Origin: JAKFEE01 sp036675815
Lineage (GTDB): Bacteria; Pseudomonadota; Alphaproteobacteria; Rhodospirillales; Magnetospirillaceae
Direction: 5' to 3'
Assembly (NCBI GenBank): GCA_036675815.1
Contig: JAKFEE010000041.1
Coordinates: 43,640 to 107,639 of the forward strand
Length of the DNA: 64,000 nt
The translations under genes and the position numbers were made by a program. Below are positions 43,401-51,480 of this stretch, piece by piece. Within the stretch, counting starts at the first letter, position 1. Each line of letters opens with the position of its first letter. The notes beneath the pieces were generated by a model that did not search any database, was not told the origin of the DNA, and saw nothing but the letters and a program-made list of their open reading frames with translations.

Positions 43401-44108
43401 GTGAAGGTCCACGAGGTATCGTTGCTCAAGGTCGTGTTGGTGCCGATCCATCGTGAAGGCTGGCGCTTCATCGCCATCTTCGCGGTCATCGCCATACTCC
43501 TCGGCCTGCTCTGGGAGCCACTGGGCTATATCGGTGCCCTGCTGACGGCATGGTGCGCCTTCTTCTTCCGCAACCCCGATCGCATCACCCCGGTCCGCGA
43601 TGGGCTGATCGTTGCCCCGGCCGACGGGCTGGTGCAGATGATCGGCATGGCGGTGCCGCCGCGCGAGTTGGACATGGGGCCCGAGCCGCGCATGCGTGTG
43701 TGCATCTTCATGAACGTCTTCAACGTGCACGTGAATCGCGTTCCCGCCTATGGCCGCATTCTCAAGCTGGCTTATCGCCCGGGCAAGTTCGTCAACGCGT
43801 CGCTCGACAAGGCCAGCGAGCACAACGAGCGCATGTCCGTGCGCATGGCCCTCGACGATGGCCGCGAGATTGCCTTCGTGCAGATCGCCGGGCTGGTGGC
43901 CAGGCGCATCAAGTGCGATCTCGTCGAGGGCCAGCAGGTGCGGGTCGGCGAGCGCTTCGGCCTCATCCGCTTCGGCAGCCGCGTCGACGTCTATCTCCCA
44001 GAAGGCGCCAATCCGTTGGTCATCTGCGGCCAGCAGACCACCGCCGGCGAGACGGTGATCGCCGATCTCCATTCGAACGAGCCGCCGCGCGACGGCGAGG
44101 TCCGCTAG
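43401..44108 (+). CDS. psd: Phosphatidylserine decarboxylase (short, membrane-linked form)
   Basis: 235 residues. A hydrophobic segment near the start (FIAIFAVIAILLGLLWEPLGYI) is followed by the decarboxylase core: FFRNPDR, VAPADGLVQ, FMNVFNVHVNR and the self-cleavage site FGSR (pyruvoyl forms at the Ser). It makes phosphatidylethanolamine. GTG 43401 has AGGGG 8 bp upstream; GTG 43392 is possible. Its stop abuts the pssA ATG. Confidence 0.92.
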   Translation: MKVHEVSLLKVVLVPIHREGWRFIAIFAVIAILLGLLWEPLGYIGALLTAWCAFFFRNPDRITPVRDGLIVAPADGLVQMIGMAVPPRELDMGPEPRMRVCIFMNVFNVHVNRVPAYGRILKLAYRPGKFVNASLDKASEHNERMSVRMALDDGREIAFVQIAGLVARRIKCDLVEGQQVRVGERFGLIRFGSRVDVYLPEGANPLVICGQQTTAGETVIADLHSNEPPRDGEVR

Positions 44109-44882
44109 ATGTTTCGGCCGAAGCGCGCGTCGAAGATCGCGGGACTATCGTTCAACAGAATGATCCCCAATATCCTGACGCTGCTGGCGCTGTGCGCGGG
44201 TCTCACGGCGATGCGCTTCGGCCTCGATGGCAAATGGGAGCAGGGTGTCGTCGCCATCTTCATCGCCGCCGTGTTCGATGGCTTGGACGGCCGCATCGCC
44301 CGGTTGCTGCATGGCACCTCGAAATTCGGCGCCGAACTCGATTCGCTGTCGGATTTCGTCAGCTTCGGCGTCGCGCCCTCGATGCTGCTGTATTTCTGGA
44401 CCATGGAGGGGGCTGGCGGCTTCGGCTGGGCTCTGGTCCTGCTGTTCTCGGTATGCGCGGCGTTGCGCCTCGCACGCTTCAATACCATGATCGGCCAGCC
44501 CGATCTGCCGGCCTGGGCCTACAACTTCTTCACCGGCGTGCCGGCCCCGGCCGGGGCGGCGCTGGTGCTGTTGCCGATGATCGTCACCTTCCAGTTCGGT
44601 TCCGGTTTCTTCGACCGGCCGCTCGTCGTCGGCGTATTTCTGATCGGCGTGTCCTTCCTGATGGTCAGCACCATTCCGACATTTTCGTTCAAGCGCTTCC
44701 GCGTGCCTATGCGTTTCGTCTTGCCGTCCATGTTGTTCGTCGGGCTTTTGGCCGCCTTCCTGGTGACCGAACCCTGGGCGACGATCGCGGTGCTTCTGGT
44801 GCTTTACCTGATCAGCATTCCCCTCAGCATCCGCCGTTTCGCCCAGCTGAAGCAGCAGGCGGAGGCCCTGCGGACGGAATAG
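44109..44882 (+). CDS. pssA: CDP-diacylglycerol-serine O-phosphatidyltransferase
   Basis: 257 residues with several membrane helices. The CDP-alcohol phosphotransferase motif is visible as DGLDGRIARLLHGTSKFGAELDSLSD. It makes phosphatidylserine from CDP-diacylglycerol and serine, which Psd then decarboxylates. ATG immediately after the psd stop. Confidence 0.94.
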   Translation: MFRPKRASKIAGLSFNRMIPNILTLLALCAGLTAMRFGLDGKWEQGVVAIFIAAVFDGLDGRIARLLHGTSKFGAELDSLSDFVSFGVAPSMLLYFWTMEGAGGFGWALVLLFSVCAALRLARFNTMIGQPDLPAWAYNFFTGVPAPAGAALVLLPMIVTFQFGSGFFDRPLVVGVFLIGVSFLMVSTIPTFSFKRFRVPMRFVLPSMLFVGLLAAFLVTEPWATIAVLLVLYLISIPLSIRRFAQLKQQAEALRTE

Positions 44883-45020
44883 GCGCCGCGCAGTGTGGTC
44901 GCAGCGCCACACCTGTGTGAATTCTGCACTAAGGCCATTGGCCAGCCTTGGCGCCCCGTCGCCTTTGCGTTATCAGTGGGTTCATCCATTGGGTAGACGC
45001 TCTGCGCGAAAGGTGAAGAA

Positions 45021-46010
45021 ATGAAAATCATCCGCGGACTCGTGGCGGTGAGCTTGGCAGCGGGTGTGGCGCCGGCGGCCTATGCGCAGGACGGCGCGTG
45101 GTACCTGGGAGCCCAGACGGGTGTGAACCTGCTCAACGATGCCGACACCAGCTTTCCCGGCACGTCGAGCGAATTCGAATACGACCCCGGCTTCGGCCTG
45201 CTGGGTCAGGTGGGCATGCCGCTCGGCGATTTCCGCGTCGAGGCCGAAATCGGCTGGCGCCGCAACAGCATCGACGAGTTCGCTGGTGCCGGCATCGACG
45301 GCGATACCAATCTCTTCAGCTTCATGGCCAACGGCTATTACGACATCCCGCTGGGCTGGCGAGTGACCCCCTATGTGGGTGCCGGTGCCGGCGGCGCGGT
45401 CGTCTCGGTCGACGCCGACGGCATCGTCGACGAGTCGGAAGTGGTCTTCGCCTACCAAGGCATTGCCGGCCTGTCGTACAAGATCAATGACGAGTTGGCC
45501 ATCAAGGGCGACTACCGCTATCTCGCCACCGAGGACTTCACCGTCGATGGCGTCGAGAGCGAATACGAATCGCACGCCTTCATGGTCGGCTTCACCTATT
45601 TCTTCGGCGCCGCCGCCAAGCAGCCGGCTCCTGCGCCGGTGGCACAGGTGACCGCGCCGCCGCCGGCGCCGGCCCCGGCCCCGACCAACTACCTGGTGTT
45701 TTTCGACTTTGACCGGGCGGACCTGACGCCGGAGGCCCAGGACGTGCTGCGCAAGGCCGCCGATGCCATCAAGACCGGCCGGGCCGCCCGCGTCACCCTC
45801 GTCGGCCATGCCGACCGCTCGGGCACCGACAGGTACAACATGGGCCTGTCGCAGCGTCGCGGCGAGAACGTCGAGACGTTCCTTGCCGGCCTTGGTGTCT
45901 CCAACGACGTCCTGGACGTGGTCGCCCGTGGCGAGACATCGCCGCTGGTGCCGACGCCCGATGGTGTGCGCGAGCCGCAGAACCGCCGCGTCGAGATCGT
46001 GCTGCCTTAA
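45021..46010 (+). CDS. OmpA-family outer membrane protein
   Basis: 329 residues. A signal peptide (MKIIRGLVAVSLAAGVAPAAYAQ) is followed by an eight-stranded-barrel-like domain (about 23-195), a Pro/Ala hinge and the OmpA peptidoglycan-binding domain (VFFDFDRADLTPEAQDVL, VTLVGHADRSGTDRYNMGLSQRRGENV). It ties the outer membrane to the wall. A good terminator follows. Confidence 0.93.
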   Translation: MKIIRGLVAVSLAAGVAPAAYAQDGAWYLGAQTGVNLLNDADTSFPGTSSEFEYDPGFGLLGQVGMPLGDFRVEAEIGWRRNSIDEFAGAGIDGDTNLFSFMANGYYDIPLGWRVTPYVGAGAGGAVVSVDADGIVDESEVVFAYQGIAGLSYKINDELAIKGDYRYLATEDFTVDGVESEYESHAFMVGFTYFFGAAAKQPAPAPVAQVTAPPPAPAPAPTNYLVFFDFDRADLTPEAQDVLRKAADAIKTGRAARVTLVGHADRSGTDRYNMGLSQRRGENVETFLAGLGVSNDVLDVVARGETSPLVPTPDGVREPQNRRVEIVLP

Positions 46011-46029
46011 CGGGCGCGACCTGGCCAAC

Positions 46030-46060
46030 AAAAACCCCCGCGGGTTCCGCGGGGGTTTTT
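46030..46060. terminator. Intrinsic terminator after the OmpA-family gene
   Basis: A 14-bp perfect stem (AAAAACCCCCGCGG) around loop GTT, ending in five Ts. It can also act on the converging secreted-protein gene. Confidence 0.93.
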
Positions 46061-46085
46061 CGTTGCCCGTGCTGCCGGCTGAGGC

Positions 46086-46541
46086 TCAGGGGCGGATGCA
46101 GCCATCGCCGGTGGCGTCGCTCCTGGCCGCGAAGGTCTCGAGTTCCGGGCGCTTGATGGTCAGCACCTGCTCGAATACCGGCACCATCCGGTCGCAGTAG
46201 CCGCTGACGCCCATGCTGCGATGCGCGGCCTCATTTGCCAATGCGGTGATGTAGCGGTCGAAGTATCGGGCTTGGCCTTTTCCGTACCGGCGCGTGAAAT
46301 AGCCACGCAGCGTGCTGGCATTCTCGGCCAGATTCTTGCCGAATTTATGGACGAAGGCGTTGTAGCGTCCGGCGAAATCGAGGCTCGGGTCCTTGCAACT
46401 GAGCGCGGCGACCATGAGTTCGGTCTGGAGTTGCCTCACCTGGCTGGCACGGATTTCCTTGTTGGTGAAGCAGGTCGGGGCGGCGGCGGCGGGTCCGCCG
46501 ATCATGAGAGCGATGACGAGGGCAGAGACTATGGGCTTCAC
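46086..46541 (-). CDS. Secreted protein of unknown function
   Basis: 151 residues. A signal peptide (VKPIVSALVIALMIGGPAAAAP) and a helical domain with three to four Cys (TCFTNKEIRASQ, LSCKDPSLDFAGRYNAF, GYCDRMV, DGCIRP). GTG at 46541 was chosen because it gives a clean signal peptide; the longer form from 46595 lacks one. I have seen no named family, but the pattern is that of a conserved alphaproteobacterial secreted protein. Confidence 0.7.
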   Translation of the reverse strand: MKPIVSALVIALMIGGPAAAAPTCFTNKEIRASQVRQLQTELMVAALSCKDPSLDFAGRYNAFVHKFGKNLAENASTLRGYFTRRYGKGQARYFDRYITALANEAAHRSMGVSGYCDRMVPVFEQVLTIKRPELETFAARSDATGDGCIRP

Positions 46542-46632
46542 GATGCAACCAATGACCACGTTCGATGCTGGCGATAGTGATGGCGGCCAAGGCAAAGATC
46601 AAGGCTTCGCGCTCGGTGCGGTGCGCTGAGAC

Positions 46633-47088
46633 ATGCCGAACCTATTCGTCGACGCCGACGCCTGCCCCGTCAAGCAAGAGCTCGTCCGCGTGGCCGAGCG
46701 CCACGGCCTGATCGTGCACATGGTGAGCAATCGCTGGGTGCGTGGCGATGCGCATCCGCTCATCCAGCGCGTGGTGGTGGCGGACGGCCCGGACGTAGCC
46801 GACGACTGGATCGCCGAGCGTATCGGCGCGGGTGATATCGTCATCACCGCCGACATCCCGCTGGCGGCGCGCTGCGTTGGCAAGGGGGCGCGGGCGCTCA
46901 CCCCCACAGGCCGCATTCTCGACGGCAATTCGATCGGCTTAGCGGTGGCCACGCGCGATCTCATGACGAATTTGCGCGATATCGGCGTCATCACGTCCGG
47001 GCCGGCCGCATTTTCCAAGAAGGATCGCTCCCGGTTTCTCGATGCGTTGGAAGCCACGATCCAAGCCATTGGTCGGGGAGGCAAATAG
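46633..47088 (+). CDS. YaiI/YqxD family protein (DUF188, UPF0178)
   Basis: 151 residues matching UPF0178: FVDADACPVKQEL, HMVSNRWVRGD, ADDWIAERIGAGDIVITADIPLAARC and NSIGLAVATRDLM. The PIN-like fold suggests a nuclease, but the biochemical role is unknown. Confidence 0.93.
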   Translation: MPNLFVDADACPVKQELVRVAERHGLIVHMVSNRWVRGDAHPLIQRVVVADGPDVADDWIAERIGAGDIVITADIPLAARCVGKGARALTPTGRILDGNSIGLAVATRDLMTNLRDIGVITSGPAAFSKKDRSRFLDALEATIQAIGRGGK

Positions 47089-47167
47089 CGCCCATAGCAG
47101 GGTTGCCCTTCAATCGGCATTGTCCAATATTTCAATCGCAAAAGCCGATTGATGGAGGTCGCCGTTC

Positions 47168-48571
47168 GTGGAGCGCTTGGTCGTCGTGTCCAATCGGGTG
47201 AGCATTGCGGGCGACACGGCCGCCCGTGCCGGCGGATTGGCGGTGGCCATGCGCGACGCGCTGAAGCAGCAGGGCGGCGTGTGGTTTGGCTGGAGCGGGC
47301 GCATCAGTGACGACGCCACCCCGCAGGTCCGGGTTGCCGGCGCGACCACCTACGTCACGGTCGATCTCAGCGCACGCGAGCATCAAGACTACTACTTGGG
47401 TTACGCCAACAGTACCTTGTGGCCGTTGTTTCACTACCGGCTGGGGCTGATCGAATATCATCGCCACTGGTTCGACGGCTACATGCGGGTCAACCAGCGA
47501 ATGGCCGCGGCCCTGCGACCGTTCCTGCGCGACGACGACATCGTTTGGGTACACGACTACCATCTGATCCCGCTGGGCCGCGAGTTGCGCCGGCTGGGGC
47601 TGCGGTGCCGCATCGGCTTTTTCCTGCACATACCGCTGCCCGCCGCCGAGGTGCTGGTCTCGGGTCCCGGTCACGATACCCTGGTGCGTTCGCTTTGCGC
47701 CTATGACCTGATCGGCTTTCAAACCGCCAACGACGTTCGTGCCTTCGCCGACTACATCGTTCACGAAGCCGGCGGCCAATTCGACACCGCCTGCTCGATG
47801 GCCAGCGCGTTCGGCCGCAATTGCCGAATCGGCGCCTTCCCCATCGGCATCGACACGGCGCAGTTCGCCCGCGAGGCCGAGGCGGTGGCGAACTCGCCGG
47901 AGACGGGCCGTCTCAAGGATAGCCTCAGGGGGCGCGGCCTGATCATCGGGGTCGATCGGCTGGACTACAGCAAGGGCTTGCCGAATCGGCTCGACGGCTT
48001 CGCCAGGATGCTCGAAGAGCATCCGGAGCACCGCGGGCGGGTGGCGCTGATGCAGATCACGCCGCCATCCCGTGAGGGCGTCGTGCAATACCGGCGCCTG
48101 CGCAAGGACCTCGATCGCCGTGCCGGTGAGATCAATGGGCGCTTCGCCGAATTCGACTGGATGCCGGTACGCTATCTGAATCGCAGCTTTTCGCGCAGCT
48201 CCCTGGCCGGCTTTTATCGACATGCCCGCATTGGCTTGATCACGCCGCTGCGGGACGGCATGAATCTGGTTGCCAAGGAATATGTGGCGGCCCAGGATCC
48301 CGCAAATCCCGGCGTACTGGTGCTGTCACGCCACGCCGGAGCAGCGCGTGAACTCGATGCGGCACTTATCGTCAACCCGCTCGATGCCGATGACCTGGCG
48401 GACGCGCTGCACATCGGGCTGACGATGCCGCTGGCGGAACGGCAGGAGCGCTGGCGGGCGATGATGGCCGGCCTGAGCGTCAACACCATTGCCAACTGGC
48501 GCCGCGACTTCCTCGCGACGCTGCGCGATTGCCCGGTATCTCCCCCCGTACCCCTGGCAGCGGTTGGCTAA
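47168..48571 (+). CDS. otsA: Trehalose-6-phosphate synthase
   Basis: 467 residues of glycosyltransferase family 20: GGLAVAMRDAL, VWVHDYHLIPLGRELR, GVDRLDYSKGLPNRLDGF and ITPLRDGMNLVAKEYVAAQ. It couples UDP-glucose and glucose-6-phosphate. GTG start at 47168. No otsB (phosphatase) lies next to it, so the phosphatase must be elsewhere or fused to another protein. Confidence 0.95.
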   Translation: MERLVVVSNRVSIAGDTAARAGGLAVAMRDALKQQGGVWFGWSGRISDDATPQVRVAGATTYVTVDLSAREHQDYYLGYANSTLWPLFHYRLGLIEYHRHWFDGYMRVNQRMAAALRPFLRDDDIVWVHDYHLIPLGRELRRLGLRCRIGFFLHIPLPAAEVLVSGPGHDTLVRSLCAYDLIGFQTANDVRAFADYIVHEAGGQFDTACSMASAFGRNCRIGAFPIGIDTAQFAREAEAVANSPETGRLKDSLRGRGLIIGVDRLDYSKGLPNRLDGFARMLEEHPEHRGRVALMQITPPSREGVVQYRRLRKDLDRRAGEINGRFAEFDWMPVRYLNRSFSRSSLAGFYRHARIGLITPLRDGMNLVAKEYVAAQDPANPGVLVLSRHAGAARELDAALIVNPLDADDLADALHIGLTMPLAERQERWRAMMAGLSVNTIANWRRDFLATLRDCPVSPPVPLAAVG

Positions 48572-48662
48572 ATAGCGCACGAAGCGAGGTTACCACTGTT
48601 GGCGTATTGCCGCGGCGGTGGGACTATGCGCCACTACCGATAGACCGGTTGGAACCCTAGGG

Positions 48663-50555
48663 ATGTACAAGGCGCCTGCCATTTTCGGCCCCGTCCATGG
48701 CGGACTGCTGCTCGCCGTCATGGTAGGCCTGTGGCTGTTGGCGCAGGTTGATTTCCTGTATTTTCATGCCTTTGCCGAGATGGCCAGCATCGCCGTCGCC
48801 GGCGGGCTGTTCCTGGTGGCCTGGAACACCCGCCATTTCATCGCCAACGGTTTTTTCGTCGCCATCGCCGTCACCTATTTCCACGTCGCCGCCTTCGATC
48901 TTGCGCACACGCTCACCTACCGCGGCATGGGGCTCATCAACGATGGCGGCAACGCCAGCATCCAGTCATGGGTCGTGGCGCGCCTGATCGAAGCGACCAT
49001 GCTGGCATTGTCTTTCGTCTTCCTGCGATGGCGGATTGGGGCGGAACGCCTGCAACTGGTGCTCAGCATCGCGTCTGTCGTGTTGTTCGGGACGATCTTC
49101 ACCGTTCCGTTGTTCCCCGACGCCTATGTTCCCGGCCAAGGGATCACGAGCTTCAAGATCATCGCCGAGTACGTGGCCACCCTGCTGTTCGGCATTGGCG
49201 CGATCTTGGCGATCGTGTCGCGCCGCTATTTCGAGCCCGCCGTGTGGAAGTGCCTGCTAGCGTCCTTCATATTGCGCATGTTGTCCGAGCTGGCCTTCAC
49301 CAACTACGCCGACCTGTTCGACGACATGGTGATCGCCGGGCATCTGCTGAAGGTGGCCGGGTTCTATCTATTCTATCGGGCCACCGTCACCATGCTGCTC
49401 ACCCGGCCCTATCAGAGCATGTTCCAGGACATCGCGGCGGCCCGCGACGCGCTGCGCTATACCGAGCAGCGCTTCCGCCTGTCGATCCGCCCGGCGCCGG
49501 TGCTGGTGTTCAGCCAGGACTGCAGCATGCGCTATGACTGGGTGTTCAGCGGCGACGCCATCGCCGGCCGCATTCCCGCGGTGGGCCAGACCGATGCCGA
49601 CTTTCTCGGCGAGGAGGACGCCAAGGCCATCGGCGACATCAAGAGCGCGGTACTGGCAAACGGCAAGGGTATGCGCCGCCAGATCCGCCTGGGTCGTCGC
49701 CGTCGCCGTTTCTTCGACCTCACCGTCGAGCCGTTGCGCGATGACAGGGGGGCGATTGCGGGCCTCATCGGCACGGCCATCGACGTCACCGACTTGATGA
49801 TGGCCCGCGCCGAGGCCGAGCGGGCCAATCAGGCGAAGTCCCGGTTCCTCGCCTCGGCCAGCCACGACCTGCGCCAGCCTTTCCAGGCCATGCGCCTGTT
49901 CCACCACATGCTGGCCTCTCGGCTGCGGGACGAAAGCGGCCGTGCGATTGCCGCCAAACTCGACGAGGCGATGTCGGCCGGCGAAGACCTTTTGCGTGCG
50001 TTGCTGGACGTTTCGACCCTCGAGGCCGGCATGCTGCGGCCGAAGATCCTCGACTTTCCCGTGAAAGACGTGCTGCAGCAGATCGCCACCGAGTTTGAGC
50101 CCCAGGCGGCGGCCAAAGGGCTGCACCTTCGAGTCGTTCCCTGTACGGCGATGGCGCGCAGCGATCCAACGCTGCTGACACGCATGGTCCGCAACCTCGT
50201 GACCAACGCCTTGCGCTACACGCACGGCGGCGGCGTGCTGGTGGGGTGTCGTCGCGCCGGTGACGGCCTGAACATCCTCGTGTGCGATACGGGCATCGGC
50301 ATCGCTCAGGACCAACTGGACGTCATCTTCGACGACTTCTACCAGGTCGGGAATACCGAGCGCGATCGCGAGAAGGGGCTCGGGCTGGGCCTGCCCGTCG
50401 TGCAGCGCGTCGCCCGTCTTCTGGGGCATCGGGTGACCGTGCGTTCGAGGCTGGGGCGGGGCTCGTGCTTCACCATAAGGCTGCCGACGGTCGGCAGAGC
50501 GGCTGGCGAGACGCCGGCCATCCACTCCGTCGATGTTTCCCGCCGCGAAAATTGA
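48663..50555 (+). CDS. MASE3-PAS histidine kinase
   Basis: 630 residues. Seven hydrophobic helices up to about residue 255 fit the MASE3 sensory domain (YFHVAAFDLAHTLTYRGMG, TSFKIIAEYVATLLFG). A PAS domain follows (about 270-390), then the kinase core with SASHDLRQPFQAMRLFH and GVLVGCRRAGDG, VCDTGIGIAQDQ and GLGLGLPVV. Its kinase core is very close to the one at 6501. ATG at 48663 was chosen; a GTG at 48618 is possible. The ligand is unknown. Confidence 0.85.
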   Translation: MYKAPAIFGPVHGGLLLAVMVGLWLLAQVDFLYFHAFAEMASIAVAGGLFLVAWNTRHFIANGFFVAIAVTYFHVAAFDLAHTLTYRGMGLINDGGNASIQSWVVARLIEATMLALSFVFLRWRIGAERLQLVLSIASVVLFGTIFTVPLFPDAYVPGQGITSFKIIAEYVATLLFGIGAILAIVSRRYFEPAVWKCLLASFILRMLSELAFTNYADLFDDMVIAGHLLKVAGFYLFYRATVTMLLTRPYQSMFQDIAAARDALRYTEQRFRLSIRPAPVLVFSQDCSMRYDWVFSGDAIAGRIPAVGQTDADFLGEEDAKAIGDIKSAVLANGKGMRRQIRLGRRRRRFFDLTVEPLRDDRGAIAGLIGTAIDVTDLMMARAEAERANQAKSRFLASASHDLRQPFQAMRLFHHMLASRLRDESGRAIAAKLDEAMSAGEDLLRALLDVSTLEAGMLRPKILDFPVKDVLQQIATEFEPQAAAKGLHLRVVPCTAMARSDPTLLTRMVRNLVTNALRYTHGGGVLVGCRRAGDGLNILVCDTGIGIAQDQLDVIFDDFYQVGNTERDREKGLGLGLPVVQRVARLLGHRVTVRSRLGRGSCFTIRLPTVGRAAGETPAIHSVDVSRREN

Positions 50556-50622
50556 TGAAAGTCAAAGCGAGCGGCGGCCGGATCGGCTATATGGGGACGG
50601 TTCTCCTGCGTAAACGTCTGGA

Positions 50623-50650
50623 GGGCCGGAACTCCGGCCCTTCTTTTTTT
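50623..50650 (+). terminator. Intrinsic terminator after the MASE3 kinase
   Basis: GGGCCGGA and TCCGGCCC form an 8-bp stem with loop AC, followed by TTCTTTTTTT. Confidence 0.9.
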
Positions 50651-50670
50651 GTGCGCCCAGCATGGGCGTA
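50651..50670 (+). mobile_element. Possible group II intron 5'-end relic behind a terminator
   Basis: GTGCGCCCAGCATGGGCGTA begins directly after the T-run of the kinase terminator and closely resembles the start of the sequence at 63766, which is also directly behind a terminator. GTGYG is the group II intron 5' consensus. Only about 20 bp are left, so this may be coincidence. Confidence 0.35.
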
Positions 50671-50685
50671 AAAAAGGCGGGCGGC

Positions 50686-51012
50686 TTACAGCGCGCCCTT
50701 GGACTTCAGCAGGGACTCCAACTCGCCGGAGGTGTGCATCTCGCGCACGATATCGCAGCCACCGACGAACTCGCCCTTGACGTACAGCTGGGGAATCGTC
50801 GGCCAGTTGGTGAACTGCTTGATGCCATCGCGCAGGCTGGGGTCGACGAGCACGTCGATACCCTTGAACTTGACCCCCACCTCGCTCAGCACCTGAACGA
50901 CGGCGGCGGAAAAGCCGCACTGCGGGAACATGGGGGTGCCCTTCATGAACAGCACCACAGCGTTGTCGTTGATGTCCTGCTGGATGCGGTCGAACACGGG
51001 ATTGCCGCTCAT
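50686..51012 (-). CDS. grxD: Monothiol glutaredoxin (Grx4 type)
   Basis: 108 residues with the CGFS active site (FPQCGFSAAVVQVL) and WPTIPQLYVKGEFVGGCDIV, the glutathione-binding region. These proteins carry Fe-S clusters and work with BolA, whose gene lies 114 bp upstream. The gene pair is typical of alphaproteobacteria. Confidence 0.94.
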   Translation of the reverse strand: MSGNPVFDRIQQDINDNAVVLFMKGTPMFPQCGFSAAVVQVLSEVGVKFKGIDVLVDPSLRDGIKQFTNWPTIPQLYVKGEFVGGCDIVREMHTSGELESLLKSKGAL

Positions 51013-51125
51013 TGATGGTCCTTTTTGTCGAGTCCTGTGCCGCTGCCATGCCGGCGCGGTCGGCGCATTATATTAGCGGTACGCTCAGGAATAGCAAGCC
51101 ATGGGCTGCCGCTGCGCGCGGAGCC

Positions 51126-51377
51126 TCAGTCGAACTTCGGCGCGTCCTCGGGCAGGGCCGTCTGCAAGGCCAGGGCATGCAGGTCGCCCCCCATTTTGCC
51201 GCGTAAGGCGGCGTATACCATCTGATGCTGCTGCACCCGGCTCTTGCCGCGGAAGGATTCCGACACGACGAGGGCGGCATAATGATCGCCGTCGCCGCGC
51301 AGGTCCTCGATGATCACCTGGGCGTCGGGGAAGGCTTCCCGGATCATCGCCTCGATGACGCCGACTTCCATTGCCAT
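51126..51377 (-). CDS. BolA family protein
   Basis: 83 residues, matching BolA: IREAFPDAQVIIEDLRGDGDHYAALVVSESFRGKSRVQQHQMVYAAL. The His in DGDHY and the later conserved His can ligate Fe-S with CGFS glutaredoxins. ATG 51377 has GAGGAGACC in front. Confidence 0.93.
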   Translation of the reverse strand: MAMEVGVIEAMIREAFPDAQVIIEDLRGDGDHYAALVVSESFRGKSRVQQHQMVYAALRGKMGGDLHALALQTALPEDAPKFD

Positions 51378-51422
51378 CGTGGTCTCCTCGATGTTGTTGA
51401 TCTGTCCAAAGACTACGCCGGT

Positions 51423-51477
51423 GGAGCGCGGAGCTCCAGCTCCGCAAAACACAGGCGGAGCTGGAGCTCCGCGCTCC
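51423..51477. repeat. Dispersed intergenic palindrome, copy 4 of 4
   Basis: Both 23-bp arms are identical to those of copy 1; only the loop differs (AAAACACAG versus AAAACTCTG). It lies between purL and bolA, four bases after the purL stop. Confidence 0.92.
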
Positions 51478-51480
51478 AAA

